Under the pieces are notes generated by a model. The model ran no database searches. It was not told the origin of the DNA and saw nothing but the letters and a program-made list of their open reading frames with translations. Source: Collinsella ihumii (GTDB lineage Bacteria > Actinomycetota > Coriobacteriia > Coriobacteriales > Coriobacteriaceae). From it: a stretch of DNA of 64,000 bases. Where the stretch lies: contig NZ_FCOU01000009.1 of NCBI RefSeq assembly GCF_900046475.1, positions 1-64,000 on the forward strand, written 5' to 3'. Below, piece by piece: positions 33,515-43,034 of this stretch (position 1 is the first letter of the stretch; each line of letters opens with the position of its first letter). The translations under genes were made by a program, and so were the position numbers.

Positions 33515-36034
33515 TTACCCCTCGGCGAAGATGCCTGCGTCGAGGGCGGCGACCATCACCTTGGCCATCTCGGCGCGGGTCATCGCGCGGGCCGCCTGGA
33601 GTTCGCGACCCCCCTCGGTCTCCATCCCGTCGATGACGCCGTTGTCGACCGCCCATGCCACGGCTGCGCGTGCCCATGCGGAGATGCCGTCGGCATCGGG
33701 GAACTCGTTGAGGATCTCGGTCGACTGGGCGTCGAGGTCGGCGCCCACAGCCTTGGCGAGCACCGAGCAGAACTGCTCGCGGGTGAGCGCGTCGCCCACG
33801 CCGAAAGCGTCGGATGCGCTGTATCCCTCCATGACATCGTTGGCCACCGCCCAGTTGACCGCGTCGGCGTACCAGGCGCCCTGGTCGACGTCGACATGCT
33901 CTGTTGCAGCCGCGTCTGTGTCGTCTTCACCCAGAAGGTTCCACATGACCTGTGCCGCCTGCTCGCGAACGAGCGTGTCGTTCGGGCCGAACGTGCCATC
34001 CCCATAGCCGCCCATGAGTCCGAGGTCCGCAGCGCGCTCGATACAGGCGCTGTACCACTCGTCAGCGGGCACGTCTGTGAAGATGTGGTCGAATGGGTCG
34101 GCGTAGGCCTTGATCGAGAAGTTGTCGTAGGCGAGCGCGTCGCTCATCGGAAGGTAGTCGCTTGCAAGCTTATCGACCAGGTCGGACCATGCACCGTCGG
34201 TGTACAGGTAGCTTTCGCCTTCGTTGACGACTGAGCGGAAGAAGATGGGCACCTGCGCCTGGATGACCGATTCGACGTTATCGGCGATAGCCTGCTCCTG
34301 AGAAGCCAGGTACTCGGAGACCTCAGCATCCGTCGCCACCGGATGCGTCTCGAGGTATTCGGAGCGCATGGTCTCGATAACCATGTCTTTGATGGCGTGC
34401 GTCTGATCCTCGACGATGCGTAGCTCGTTAAGCTCGAGGTCGCGAAGCTGTCTGCCCGGCGAGCCCTGGAACAGGATGCCATACGTGTCGTCGGCAAGCC
34501 GCATCGTAACGACAACCGAGAAGCGGCCACCTTTGCCGAAGCCCATCTTCCCACGGTCTTGAGCGGGGATCTTTTCTAGATGGTAGCCGCCGTACTCGTA
34601 GCTCGCCTCGAAGCGGGTGAGCAGCTCGCCGTCCGTCGGATCGGTGGCGCCGTCGGCCAAGCGGTAGACCTCGTAGGTCACCGTCGTGCCAGGTTGCGCC
34701 GTCTCGCAGGACAGGCTTGTGAGCCTTTGGCCGTCCTCCGCCGTGAAAACGTTTGCCGTGTGGGCGATATCCTCGTACATATCATTGAGGGATATATTCG
34801 TTGGCATGTAGTCGTATTGGTTGACGATGTAGGTGCCGTTCTTGTCGGTCTCCCGGCCATCCACATCGTAGTCGAACGCCTCGATAACTGAGATGCTCTG
34901 GTCGTAGTAGGACAGATAGAAATAGCCGTCGTCGCCGAAGTTGGATTTGTTGGGGAACTCGTTGCTTTCGGCACCCCAGCTGTTCTTCACGATCCAGGCG
35001 CCGTCTGCCGGCGGCTGGTGCTCGGCATTGAAGTTCTCCTTGGAATAGCTGTCGTCCCAGCCCACGATGGTCACGGCGTGGTTTGTCATGGCCGGGTGGT
35101 AGGTGTAGTGCGCCCACGTTTCGGTGTTGATGTAGGCGTCCTCGGAGACCTCGCCGGGCTTGGACGCGTCGGCGCAGAACGAGATCGAGACGGCGCGTCC
35201 TTCAAAGATCTGCTCTTTGATGGCGGTCGTCGCGTTCTCGTCGTACACATAGGCGTCGTTCTCGTCGAACGTTGCGGGCGAGGGCAGGATGAACGACTCC
35301 TCGAGAGCGGCGGACGATCCTGCGCGCAGGGCTTCGTCAAGCGTCCAGGTGCCTGCCGGCGACCAGAACATGTCATCATAGACGATGCCCTCGTCGTTCC
35401 TGTAGGGAGCCATCCATTCTTCGACGGGCCCGATGCCACTGGAGAATAGCGAGGTCGCATAGGCGACGTAGCCACCGTAGTTGTAAACCGCGTTCTCAAG
35501 TGGGTACCCCAGGGTCTGCTCGGCAAACTCCGGGTTGGGAACGTCTTCGGTCTCGGTCAGCGCGTTGTATCCGCCCTCCCCACCCTGGCCATCGTAGCTC
35601 TCATCTGTCGCGTCATCGTCCGGTAGGTGAGTGGCCATGAAGTAGGCAAGGTGGCGCTCGGAGAAGTCGAGGCCGGTGTCCACATAGGTGGTTCCCAGCT
35701 CGGAGAGCAGACTCGTCTCGGAGGCGGCGATGGCGGCGAATCCCCAGCAGGTGCCCCAGGGGTTCTGGAGCTTGACCGGCGTCACCACGCCGCGGTCGCG
35801 CAGGTCGAACGTGTCGGGCAGGACCTCGGATGCCGTCTGAAGGCGGATGGTCGAGTTTTCGGAGGTGAAGTTGTACACCTCGTGGGCTTTCGCGTAGCCG
35901 AGGTCGTCTATGTCGAGCGCGCGGGCCGGCGCCGCCATGGCGCCCAGCGCTGTCGTCGCGATGCCGAGCGCGAGCGCGCCGCGTACGATCAGGCTCTTCG
36001 TTTGGTCGCGCCATGCGCCGTTCAAATGCAGCAT
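33515..36034 (-). CDS. Secreted papain-family (C1A) protease with lectin-like region and SLH repeats
   Basis: 839 residues from the ATG at 36034, which has AGGAAAGG upstream; an in-frame ATG at 36082 has none. A signal peptide (1-39) ends in APARA. The C1A domain has C96 (NPWGTCWGF), H319 (MTNHAVTIVGWDD) and N351 (VKNSWG). A beta-rich region (about 395-520) resembles the lectin-like domain that follows C1A in clostridial Cwp84, and three SLH repeats (about 655-830) end the protein. The layout suggests a wall-attached protease acting on surface proteins. The substrate is unknown. Confidence 0.88.
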   Translation of the reverse strand: MLHLNGAWRDQTKSLIVRGALALGIATTALGAMAAPARALDIDDLGYAKAHEVYNFTSENSTIRLQTASEVLPDTFDLRDRGVVTPVKLQNPWGTCWGFAAIAASETSLLSELGTTYVDTGLDFSERHLAYFMATHLPDDDATDESYDGQGGEGGYNALTETEDVPNPEFAEQTLGYPLENAVYNYGGYVAYATSLFSSGIGPVEEWMAPYRNDEGIVYDDMFWSPAGTWTLDEALRAGSSAALEESFILPSPATFDENDAYVYDENATTAIKEQIFEGRAVSISFCADASKPGEVSEDAYINTETWAHYTYHPAMTNHAVTIVGWDDSYSKENFNAEHQPPADGAWIVKNSWGAESNEFPNKSNFGDDGYFYLSYYDQSISVIEAFDYDVDGRETDKNGTYIVNQYDYMPTNISLNDMYEDIAHTANVFTAEDGQRLTSLSCETAQPGTTVTYEVYRLADGATDPTDGELLTRFEASYEYGGYHLEKIPAQDRGKMGFGKGGRFSVVVTMRLADDTYGILFQGSPGRQLRDLELNELRIVEDQTHAIKDMVIETMRSEYLETHPVATDAEVSEYLASQEQAIADNVESVIQAQVPIFFRSVVNEGESYLYTDGAWSDLVDKLASDYLPMSDALAYDNFSIKAYADPFDHIFTDVPADEWYSACIERAADLGLMGGYGDGTFGPNDTLVREQAAQVMWNLLGEDDTDAAATEHVDVDQGAWYADAVNWAVANDVMEGYSASDAFGVGDALTREQFCSVLAKAVGADLDAQSTEILNEFPDADGISAWARAAVAWAVDNGVIDGMETEGGRELQAARAMTRAEMAKVMVAALDAGIFAEG

Positions 36035-36082
36035 TTGCGAATCCTTTCCTGGCTCCCCTGCCGGCCATCCCGCATCCGGCAT

Positions 36083-36640
36083 GTATGCCGATTAGTATCC
36101 CATGGCGCGTGGCGGGCGCCATAAGACGGCCGAATGGATGCGGGAAATAGAGAATGAACGGGATGGGGAATTCGGCAAACGGTACCGCGCAGTTGTGATG
36201 GCGCTGGTGCGGGGATCGGAAGGACATATCGCAGCGGGTTGTTAGCTTCTCTTTGAATCTGGCACCGCTCGGAGGTAAGTCGTAACGCAATAACGGTGAG
36301 GAAATGTAAGTCTTGTTCGTGCGAGGGCGTGGTCATCACGGGCTAATCGGAGTCGCAACGACATCAGATGGGCTTGCTGTTGGGTATTTCGTACGGAACG
36401 AGCCGAAAATCGATGCGGGGATGACGCTAAGGCGCTGGCGGAAAAGAAAAATGGACTTTTGGGTACAAATATGAGCGTCCGCAGAGTAGACCTGTATTGG
36501 AACAATGTATAACACACTGGAATACACGTAATAAGTTATTGAAAAGACGGTATACTGGACTGAGTCAGTTAGATGTACCCATAAGTCAAATTTCTATTGA
36601 TGCGAAAGAGTAAAATACAAACAATTAAACAATATATGCA
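36083..36640. other. Gene-free interval upstream of the protease
   Basis: No frame here has a credible start, ribosome site and composition. The 220 bases next to the coaBC terminator (about 36,480-36,700) are AT-rich. The protease promoter must lie in the left part, but I cannot fix it. Confidence 0.5.
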
Positions 36641-36680
36641 AAAAATAGGGTATAGTGCCGAGAATACCGGCACTATACCC
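36641..36680 (-). terminator. Rho-independent terminator of the coaBC operon
   Basis: GGGTATAGTGCCG (36648-36660) pairs perfectly with CGGCACTATACCC (36668-36680). On the minus strand TATTTTTT follows. It lies 27 bases after the coaBC stop and closes the long minus-strand operon. Confidence 0.9.
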
Positions 36681-36706
36681 GATCTCATGCTAAGAAACCA
36701 TTCAAA

Positions 36707-37909
36707 TCAGGCGCCTAAATCGCACGCGTTGAGCAGGATCTTCCGGGCGAGGTCGTCTTTGCTCATGCAAGGCAGCTCCTCGATCGTTCCCCTTGTGATC
36801 CACCAGGCTTTGTTCGTGTCGGTACCGAAGCCTGAGTCCGCACGGCTAACGTCGTTGGCGACGATGGCGTCGCAGTCCTTGCGGGCGAGCTTGTCTTGGG
36901 CATAGGCGACGACGTTGTCCGTCTCCGCGGCAAAGCCGATAACGATGCGCTCCCCCTTGTTCGCTGCAAGCGTGGCGAGGATGTCTTCCGTCTCGGTCAG
37001 CTCGACGACATCGAGCCGTTCGTATGCCTTCTTGAGCTTGTGGTCGGCGGGATGGACCGGGGTGTAGTCGGCGACGGCTGCAGCGCAGATCGCGATATCG
37101 GCATCCTCGAAGGCGCAACGGGCCGCCTCGAGCATCTGCGCGGCACACTCTACGCGCACGGTGGGAACCGATGCCGGGACGGCGGCGGTTGCGGGGCCGA
37201 GCACCAGGGTCACCTCGGCACCCAGGTTCACCGCGGCGCGCGCCAGGGCCACACCCATCTTGCCGCTCGAGCGGTTACCGATATAGCGCACTGGATCGAT
37301 CGCCTCATGGGTGCCGCCCGCCGTGATGAGTACGCGCTTGCCCGCCAGGGAGCCGTGTGCCCCGAGGACGGCTTCCACCATATCAGCTATGTGCGAAGGC
37401 TCAGGCAGGCGGCCTCCCCCGACATCGCCGCAGGCGAGATACCCGGAGTCCGGAGCTATGACGTGCACACCGCGCCGACGGAGTACCTCGACGTTTTCCT
37501 GCGTGGCGCTCGCCTCCCACATCCCGACGTTCATGGCAGGCGCCACGACGATGGGTGCGCGGGTGGCGAGCAGCGTCGTGGACATAAGGTCGTCGGCGAT
37601 GCCGTGGGCCATCTTGGCGATGATGTTGGCCGTCGCGGGTGCCACGAGCACGAGGTCGGCCTCCTGGGCGAGCGAGATGTGATGGATGGGGTCCTCGGGG
37701 TCGTCGAACAGGCCGACGGCGACCTTCTCGTGCGTGAGGGCGCGAAACGTCGTGGGTCCCACGAACTTCGTGGCGTGCTCGGTCATGAGGACCTTCACGC
37801 GCATACCGCGCTTCTGCAGCTGTCGGGTGATCTCGCAGGATTTATACGCCGCGATGCATCCCGTCACGCAGAGCAGGATGCAGGGCTGAGCTGTCGCTTC
37901 GGCCATCAT
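36707..37909 (-). CDS. coaBC: Bifunctional phosphopantothenoylcysteine decarboxylase/phosphopantothenate-cysteine ligase
   Basis: 400 residues. The CoaC half has the flavoprotein start CVTGCIAAYKSCEITRQL, the catalytic HHISL, PAMNVGMW, and the substrate-flap cysteine in GYLACGDVGGGRLPEP. The CoaB half begins VLITAGGTHEAIDPVRYIGNRSSGKMG and includes KLKK and GFAAET. Together they make 4'-phosphopantetheine for coenzyme A. The start overlaps the stop of the zinc-ribbon gene (ATGA). It is the last gene of the operon. Confidence 0.94.
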   Translation of the reverse strand: MMAEATAQPCILLCVTGCIAAYKSCEITRQLQKRGMRVKVLMTEHATKFVGPTTFRALTHEKVAVGLFDDPEDPIHHISLAQEADLVLVAPATANIIAKMAHGIADDLMSTTLLATRAPIVVAPAMNVGMWEASATQENVEVLRRRGVHVIAPDSGYLACGDVGGGRLPEPSHIADMVEAVLGAHGSLAGKRVLITAGGTHEAIDPVRYIGNRSSGKMGVALARAAVNLGAEVTLVLGPATAAVPASVPTVRVECAAQMLEAARCAFEDADIAICAAAVADYTPVHPADHKLKKAYERLDVVELTETEDILATLAANKGERIVIGFAAETDNVVAYAQDKLARKDCDAIVANDVSRADSGFGTDTNKAWWITRGTIEELPCMSKDDLARKILLNACDLGA

Positions 37910-38622
37910 TCGTCACCGTCTTCGCTCAGGATGAGGATGCGGTGGCAGTAGGGGCACTCGGCGACATCGCCAGCATGCTTGAGCGCGTCCAGGGACGATG
38001 CCTGCAGCGTCATGCGGCAGACGGTAGGAACGTTTCCCTCGAGACGCTCGACGCCCAGGCCGCGGAAGCGCTTCGCGGCAGCCTCATAGGAGGAACGGGT
38101 CCCGGCGTCGAGCGTGTGCAGCAGCGAGGCGCGCTGGCGCTCGGAGGCCTCGATGGCGTCCTTGAGGGATCCCGCCTTCTCGCGTGCGCGCTTGGTGTCG
38201 GCGATCACGGATGCCTCGAACTTCGCCGTGTACTCGGCGAGGTAGTCCTCCTTCTTCTTGAGATCGGCGAGCTTGGCCTCGTAGTCCTTGCGGTCGAAGG
38301 CGATGCGCTCGAGCTTCTTGGCGAGGTCCGAGAGCTCGAGTTCGAGCTGCTGGACGGAACGGTAATCGGAGGAGTCGACGTTGCGCTGCGCGATGCGGAT
38401 GTCGTCGTTGGCGTCCATCTCCTGGTCGTCGAGTTCCTTGAGGTAGGTCTCGAGATCCTTGCGCTGCGCATAGAGCTTCGTCGCGTCCGCCTTGAGCTTC
38501 TGGTAGGCGCGGCGCTTCTTGGCGAGCTCGGCGATCTCAGGCATCTCGGCGAGCGCCTTGCGGTCGCGCTCGAGGGAAAGGTCGAGTTCCTGAAGCTTGA
38601 GAAGGGTTGATCCGACGCTCAT
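37906..38622 (-). CDS. Coiled-coil protein with C-terminal zinc ribbon (CT398-like)
   Basis: 238 residues. The ATG at 38622 forms an ATGA overlap with the Nif3-like stop and has AGGAG upstream, so the longer frame from 38658 is rejected. Residues 1-175 are a long charged helical hairpin. The end has a C4-type zinc ribbon (VCRM...CPYCHRIL). Proteins of this form are often found next to Nif3-like genes. Their function is not settled, though a link to flagellar or secretion-like systems in some species and to nucleic acids has been proposed. Confidence 0.82.
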   Translation of the reverse strand: MSVGSTLLKLQELDLSLERDRKALAEMPEIAELAKKRRAYQKLKADATKLYAQRKDLETYLKELDDQEMDANDDIRIAQRNVDSSDYRSVQQLELELSDLAKKLERIAFDRKDYEAKLADLKKKEDYLAEYTAKFEASVIADTKRAREKAGSLKDAIEASERQRASLLHTLDAGTRSSYEAAAKRFRGLGVERLEGNVPTVCRMTLQASSLDALKHAGDVAECPYCHRILILSEDGDE

Positions 38623-39440
38623 GAGCGCTCCTGTTCTTTTGTCGATACGGTCCACCATTGATGCGGAAGACCTATTCTATGCAGTACCGCGTCGTCTACA
38701 CCAGCAGAGATCGCGGCGTTCATCAAGATAGCGGCAAACGGGTCCTCGGAGCGGTCGTGGCCGAGCAGGATCACGCCGCAGCCGCGAATGGCGAGGTCCT
38801 GGCAGACATGGTAGCCGCCCTCGCCGCACACGATAGCCTGGGCGCCCCATCTCATGGCGTCCTCCCCGAACGAGCCGAGAGATCCGCCGAGGAAGGCGAC
38901 GCGCTCCACCGCGACATCGGGGTCGCCCCATACGCGCGGCGCCCCGCCGAATGCGCCCGCGCAGGCGGCGGCGAGCTCGCCCAAGGTGCGCGGAGCGCAC
39001 GTGCAGACCGATCCCAGCCCGCGTGCGGTCGGGTCGCCGGGATACTCAAGAGAGGAGGCGGACTGCATCCCCACGAGGGAGGGCAGCAGCTCGCGCACCT
39101 CATGCGAGCGGTCGAGGTTCGTGTGGAAGGACAGGATGCTCACGCCGAGCCGCGCCGCCGTGTAGATCGCCGCAGAGCTCGAGGGGCGCATCGCGTCTGC
39201 GGGCGTGAAGGCATCCGGCGCCTTGATGTAGACGGGATGGTGCGTAAGCAGCACGTTGGCTCCCCTGTCGGCGGCCGCGCGCACGTTTCGCTCGGTCGCG
39301 TCGAGGGCCACCGCGACTCCCGTGACGGCAGCCTCGGGGTCGCCGACCGAAAGCCCCACATGGTCCCAGGATTCGGCATCCTGCGCGGGGAAGCGGTCGA
39401 ACAGCGCCCGCTCCAGGTCTCGTACCAGCATATCGATCAC
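38619..39440 (-). CDS. Nif3-like dinuclear metal-binding protein (DUF34)
   Basis: 273 residues with the NIF3 start (DRFPAQDAESWDHVGLSVGD), the metal ligands in LLTHHPVYIK, and the C-terminal VICGEGGYHVCQDLAIRG...LLGHDRSE block. Such proteins are often annotated as GTP cyclohydrolase I type 2, but the reaction is unproven. Start and stop overlap the neighbours by four bases each. Confidence 0.87.
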   Translation of the reverse strand: MIDMLVRDLERALFDRFPAQDAESWDHVGLSVGDPEAAVTGVAVALDATERNVRAAADRGANVLLTHHPVYIKAPDAFTPADAMRPSSSAAIYTAARLGVSILSFHTNLDRSHEVRELLPSLVGMQSASSLEYPGDPTARGLGSVCTCAPRTLGELAAACAGAFGGAPRVWGDPDVAVERVAFLGGSLGSFGEDAMRWGAQAIVCGEGGYHVCQDLAIRGCGVILLGHDRSEDPFAAILMNAAISAGVDDAVLHRIGLPHQWWTVSTKEQERS

Positions 39441-40606
39441 CCTATCAGCTCGTCGAAGGCGTCTGCGAATCGGGTCAGGTCATCGGGGTCCACGCGGTCG
39501 TCGAACGAGATCCGCAAGGATCCGAGCGCGCGCTCGCGCGCGATCCCCATGGCGCTCAGCACATGGCTGGCGTCGAGGCTCCCGCTCGAGCAGGCGGAGC
39601 CGCCCGAGGCCTCGAACCCCGCGGCGTCGAGATGCAAGACGAGCTCCTCTGAATCCATTCCGTCCACCGTGACGGAGACGATGCCCGGAAGGCGGTCTAC
39701 CGCCCGCCAGTCCCCCATCGTCGCCTTGACGCGCCCGTGGGCGCACAGGCGCTCGTAGAGCGAATCGGAGAGCGCGGACAGGCGCGCACGGTCCTCCTCG
39801 ATATGGGGGTAGACGGCGCAGGCCGCCGCTGCGAGGGCGAGCACGGACCGCACGTCCTGCGTTCCGGCGCGTCGGCCCGATTCCTGCCCCCCGCCGAAGA
39901 CGCGGGGCCTCAGGGGTGTGCGGGTCTTGAGGTACAGGGCGCCTGTGCAGACCGGGCCTCCGATCTTGTGGCCCGCGATGCTGAGCGCATCGACCCCAAG
40001 GTCGGCCACATCGAAGGGGATGTGGAGATAACCCTGGATGGCATCGGTGTGGAACAGGGAGCCATGGGCATGGGCGACGCGTGCAAGCTCGCGGATCGGC
40101 TGCACGACACCGGTCTCGTTGTTGGCGAGCATGATCGAGACGAGTGCGACGTCGGGTCCGAGCAGCCCCTCGAGGGACTCGGGCTCGATGCGCCCCGCAG
40201 CGGTCGGCTTGACGAGGTCGACGGAAAACCCCGCCGCGCGCAGCAACGGCAGGTTATCGAGGATCGCGTCGTGTTCGATGGCGCTCACGACGACACGGGT
40301 GCGGGCTCGGTCGCGCTCGCGTGCCCCCTCGGCGATACCGAGCAGGGCGAGCTGATCGGATTCGGTTCCCCCGGCGGTGAAGATGACCTCGCTTGCGCGC
40401 ACGCGGGCTCCGAGCGTGCGCGCAAGGTCGCGCCGCGCACCCTCAAGGGCCAGGGCGGCCTCGCGGCCCAGGCGATGAAGCGAGTTGGGGTTCGCGCCCG
40501 CGATCGGAGACGCGTCGTAGGCCGCTTGGGCGGCAACCGCCTCGGGGCGCATGGGCGTCGAGGCGGCGTAATCGAGGTTGACGGGTTGGGCTGCGATCGT
40601 CGTCAA
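39437..40606 (-). CDS. Cysteine desulfurase (NifS/IscS-like)
   Basis: 389 residues. The PLP lysine is K214 in AGHKIGG, and the catalytic loop cysteine is C339 in SGGSACSSGSLDASHVL. This is a class-I-type loop like IscS/NifS. The N-terminal NLDYAASTPM motif requires the TTG start at 40606, since the next Met would remove it. It supplies sulfur for Fe-S clusters or thiolated tRNA; the window holds several Fe-S enzymes (RimO, MiaB, IspH, DUF512). No scaffold or MnmA gene is adjacent. Confidence 0.88.
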   Translation of the reverse strand: MTTIAAQPVNLDYAASTPMRPEAVAAQAAYDASPIAGANPNSLHRLGREAALALEGARRDLARTLGARVRASEVIFTAGGTESDQLALLGIAEGARERDRARTRVVVSAIEHDAILDNLPLLRAAGFSVDLVKPTAAGRIEPESLEGLLGPDVALVSIMLANNETGVVQPIRELARVAHAHGSLFHTDAIQGYLHIPFDVADLGVDALSIAGHKIGGPVCTGALYLKTRTPLRPRVFGGGQESGRRAGTQDVRSVLALAAAACAVYPHIEEDRARLSALSDSLYERLCAHGRVKATMGDWRAVDRLPGIVSVTVDGMDSEELVLHLDAAGFEASGGSACSSGSLDASHVLSAMGIARERALGSLRISFDDRVDPDDLTRFADAFDELIG

Positions 40607-40610
40607 TGCG

Positions 40611-41291
40611 TCAGCCTTCCCTCGCCTGCATGCCGATGGTGCCGAGCTCGCGCAGCTCGCGCACGATCATCGAGGGATCTTCCGCTTTGAATACGGCGGA
40701 TCCCGCAACCAGGACCGTGGCGCCGGCCTCTCCGAGCGCGCGGGCGTTGGAGAGGGTCACGCCGCCATCGACCTCGATAAGCGGGTCGACGCCGTGGCGC
40801 TCGCACATACGGCGCAGCTCGCGGACCTTGTCGTAGGTGCCTTCAATGAAGCTCTGCCCCCCGAATCCCGGATTCACGCTCATGATGAGCACGATGTCGA
40901 CGAGGTCGATGATGCTCTCGAGCTCCTGCACGGGCGTGGGCGGGTTGATGACCACGCCGGCGAGGGCGCCGCGCTCGTGGAGGCGGTTGATGATCGCGGG
41001 AAGGTCGTCGGCAGCCTCGAGGTGCACGGACACGATGTCGGCGCCGGCGTCGACGTACCAGTCGATCACCTCATCGGGATTCGTGACCATGAGGTGGACG
41101 TCGAGCAACGCATCGGTGCTGCGCTTGACGGCCATGAGGATGTGGGGGCCGAACGAGTGGTTGGGGACGAAATGCCCGTCCATGACGTCGAAATGAATGT
41201 AGTCGGCATCGCTCAAGCGGTCGAGTTCGGCATGGAGCTGCGTGAAATCGGCTGCGAGCACGGAGGGGGAAACTTTGACGCGGTCGAGCAT
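40611..41291 (-). CDS. rpe: Ribulose-phosphate 3-epimerase
   Basis: 226 residues. The TIM-barrel start VKVSPSVLAADFTQL, the metal motif HFDVMDGHFVPN, HLM, and MSVNPGFGGQSF are all present. It interconverts ribulose-5-phosphate and xylulose-5-phosphate. I prefer the ATG at 41291 because AGAAAGG is seven bases away; an ATG at 41297 would be one base from it. Confidence 0.93.
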   Translation of the reverse strand: MLDRVKVSPSVLAADFTQLHAELDRLSDADYIHFDVMDGHFVPNHSFGPHILMAVKRSTDALLDVHLMVTNPDEVIDWYVDAGADIVSVHLEAADDLPAIINRLHERGALAGVVINPPTPVQELESIIDLVDIVLIMSVNPGFGGQSFIEGTYDKVRELRRMCERHGVDPLIEVDGGVTLSNARALGEAGATVLVAGSAVFKAEDPSMIVRELRELGTIGMQAREG

Positions 41292-41303
41292 GGGCATGCC
41301 TTT

Positions 41304-42311
41304 CTAGTCGTCCATTCCGTAGAACTCTTCGGTCGGGAATCGGTCGATGAGCTCGTTGAAGACGGTCTCCTTGGAAACGCCTTGCCAGAGCACCTTTTCG
41401 AGCGCGAACGTGATGGGCGCGTCGACGCCGATGTTGCGGGCGAGCTGCGCGACGCTTTTTGCGGCCGCAGCGCCCTCCACGACCATGTGCGTGCGCTTCT
41501 GGTACTCCTCGAGCGTGCCGCCGTGCGCCAGGGACTCGCCGAAGGTGCGGTTGCGCGAGTGGTGCGAGGTGCAGGTGACCACGAGGTCGCCCATCCCGGC
41601 GAGGCCCATGCAGGTGATCGGGGATCCGCCACGCGCATGGACGAGCCGGCTGATCTCGGCGATGCCGCGCGTCATGACGAGCGCGAGCGTGTTGTCGCCA
41701 TAGCCCATGCCGGCCAGATAGCCGCAGACGATGGCGATGACGTTCTTGACGGCGGAGCACATCTCGACGCCGATGAGGTCGCTGCCGACATAGATGCGGA
41801 AGTGGTCGGACAGCAGCACGGACTTGAAGAACTCGGCGACAGCCGGGTCCTCGGCGGCGATCACGGCGGCGGAAAGGCAGCCGCGGCAGACCTCCTCGGC
41901 GTGATTCGGTCCGGCGAGCACGCCGATGCGTTCGGGCGCTCCGATGCAGTCGGCGACGAGCTCGCTCATGAGGTAGCCGGTGCCGTCCTCGATGCCCTTG
42001 GTCAGCGTGAGGACGGGGGTTTCGGGCTTGATGAAGGGGGCGGCGCACTCGAGCACCGAGCGGAGGAAGGCCGAGGGGACCGCGAGGATGATCCCGTCGG
42101 CGCCTCCTATCGCCTCCTCATAGGACGCGGTCGCCCAGACATTGTCGGGAAGCACGTAGTCGGTCAGGTAGATGTTGTTGCGATGGTGCCCGTTGATGCC
42201 TTCGACGGCCTCGCCGCCGAACGACCAGACGCAGACCTCATCGACGTGGGCGGCGGCTTGACCGGCGATGGCGGTGCCCCAGGAACCGGAACCGATGACG
42301 GTGATCTTCAT
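41304..42311 (-). CDS. gpsA: NAD(P)H-dependent glycerol-3-phosphate dehydrogenase
   Basis: 335 residues with the Rossmann start VIGSGSWGTAIAGQAA, LTKGIED, LAGPNHAEEVCRG, and KNVIAIVCGYLAGMGYGDNT. It reduces dihydroxyacetone phosphate to sn-glycerol-3-phosphate, the substrate of PlsY, whose gene lies six bases upstream. GpsA, PlsY and PlsC in one operon cover the route to phosphatidic acid. Confidence 0.95.
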   Translation of the reverse strand: MKITVIGSGSWGTAIAGQAAAHVDEVCVWSFGGEAVEGINGHHRNNIYLTDYVLPDNVWATASYEEAIGGADGIILAVPSAFLRSVLECAAPFIKPETPVLTLTKGIEDGTGYLMSELVADCIGAPERIGVLAGPNHAEEVCRGCLSAAVIAAEDPAVAEFFKSVLLSDHFRIYVGSDLIGVEMCSAVKNVIAIVCGYLAGMGYGDNTLALVMTRGIAEISRLVHARGGSPITCMGLAGMGDLVVTCTSHHSRNRTFGESLAHGGTLEEYQKRTHMVVEGAAAAKSVAQLARNIGVDAPITFALEKVLWQGVSKETVFNELIDRFPTEEFYGMDD

Positions 42312-42317
42312 GAGGAG

Positions 42318-43034
42318 CTAATCCTTCTTGTCGGCGCGCTTCGAAAACGAGAGCTTGTTCTCGTTGCCCGCGCGCAGCTTCTTGATGTTGGAACGATGGG
42401 CCCACACGACGGTCCAGCCCAAAAGCGCCCAGATGGCGAGCGAGAGCGGGCTCATGGACGGGAAGGCGATATACACCGTGACGGGCACGACGGCCGCCGT
42501 CGCGATGGAGCCCACGGACACGTACTTGGTGATCGCGACGAGCACGATGAAGATGGCGAGGTGCACGAGGGCGAGCGGCCAGAAGAAGCCGAACAGGATG
42601 CCCACGCCGGTCGCGATGCCCTTGCCGCCGTGGAACTTGAGGTAGGGAGAGAAGATGTGGCCGTACAGGCAGGCGAGCGCCACGAGCGCGACCATCCAGT
42701 CGGCGCCTCCCCCCGCTTCAAGCGACGCCGTGCCGGCGAGCGCCGAGCCGATCACGCTGCGGGACGCGTTGATGCACACGACGCCCTTGAGCACGTCGAA
42801 CAGAAGCGTCGCCGCGGCGACCTTGGGCCCCGCGACGCGCAGGGCGTTCGTCGTGCCGATGTTGCCCGACCCGGACTTGCGGATATCCACATGCCCCATG
42901 AAGCGGCCCAAGATGAGGCCGAAGGGGATGCCGCAGATGAAATAGGAGACGACCATGCACGCGACGAGGGAGAACAGGGCGGCCTCGTCGCCAGCGGGCA
43001 GGTAGAGGGAACCGAACGATACGCCGCCCATCAC
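42318..43034 (-). CDS. plsY: Acyl-phosphate:glycerol-3-phosphate acyltransferase PlsY
   Basis: 238 residues, five to six membrane helices, with the family motifs SGNIGTTNALR, LKFHGGKGIATG and a C-terminal loop. It uses acyl-phosphate to make lysophosphatidic acid. The start overlaps the der stop by four bases. The protein is about 30 residues longer than usual, with a long N-terminal lead and a charged C-terminal tail. Confidence 0.93.
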   Translation of the reverse strand: MMGGVSFGSLYLPAGDEAALFSLVACMVVSYFICGIPFGLILGRFMGHVDIRKSGSGNIGTTNALRVAGPKVAAATLLFDVLKGVVCINASRSVIGSALAGTASLEAGGGADWMVALVALACLYGHIFSPYLKFHGGKGIATGVGILFGFFWPLALVHLAIFIVLVAITKYVSVGSIATAAVVPVTVYIAFPSMSPLSLAIWALLGWTVVWAHRSNIKKLRAGNENKLSFSKRADKKD

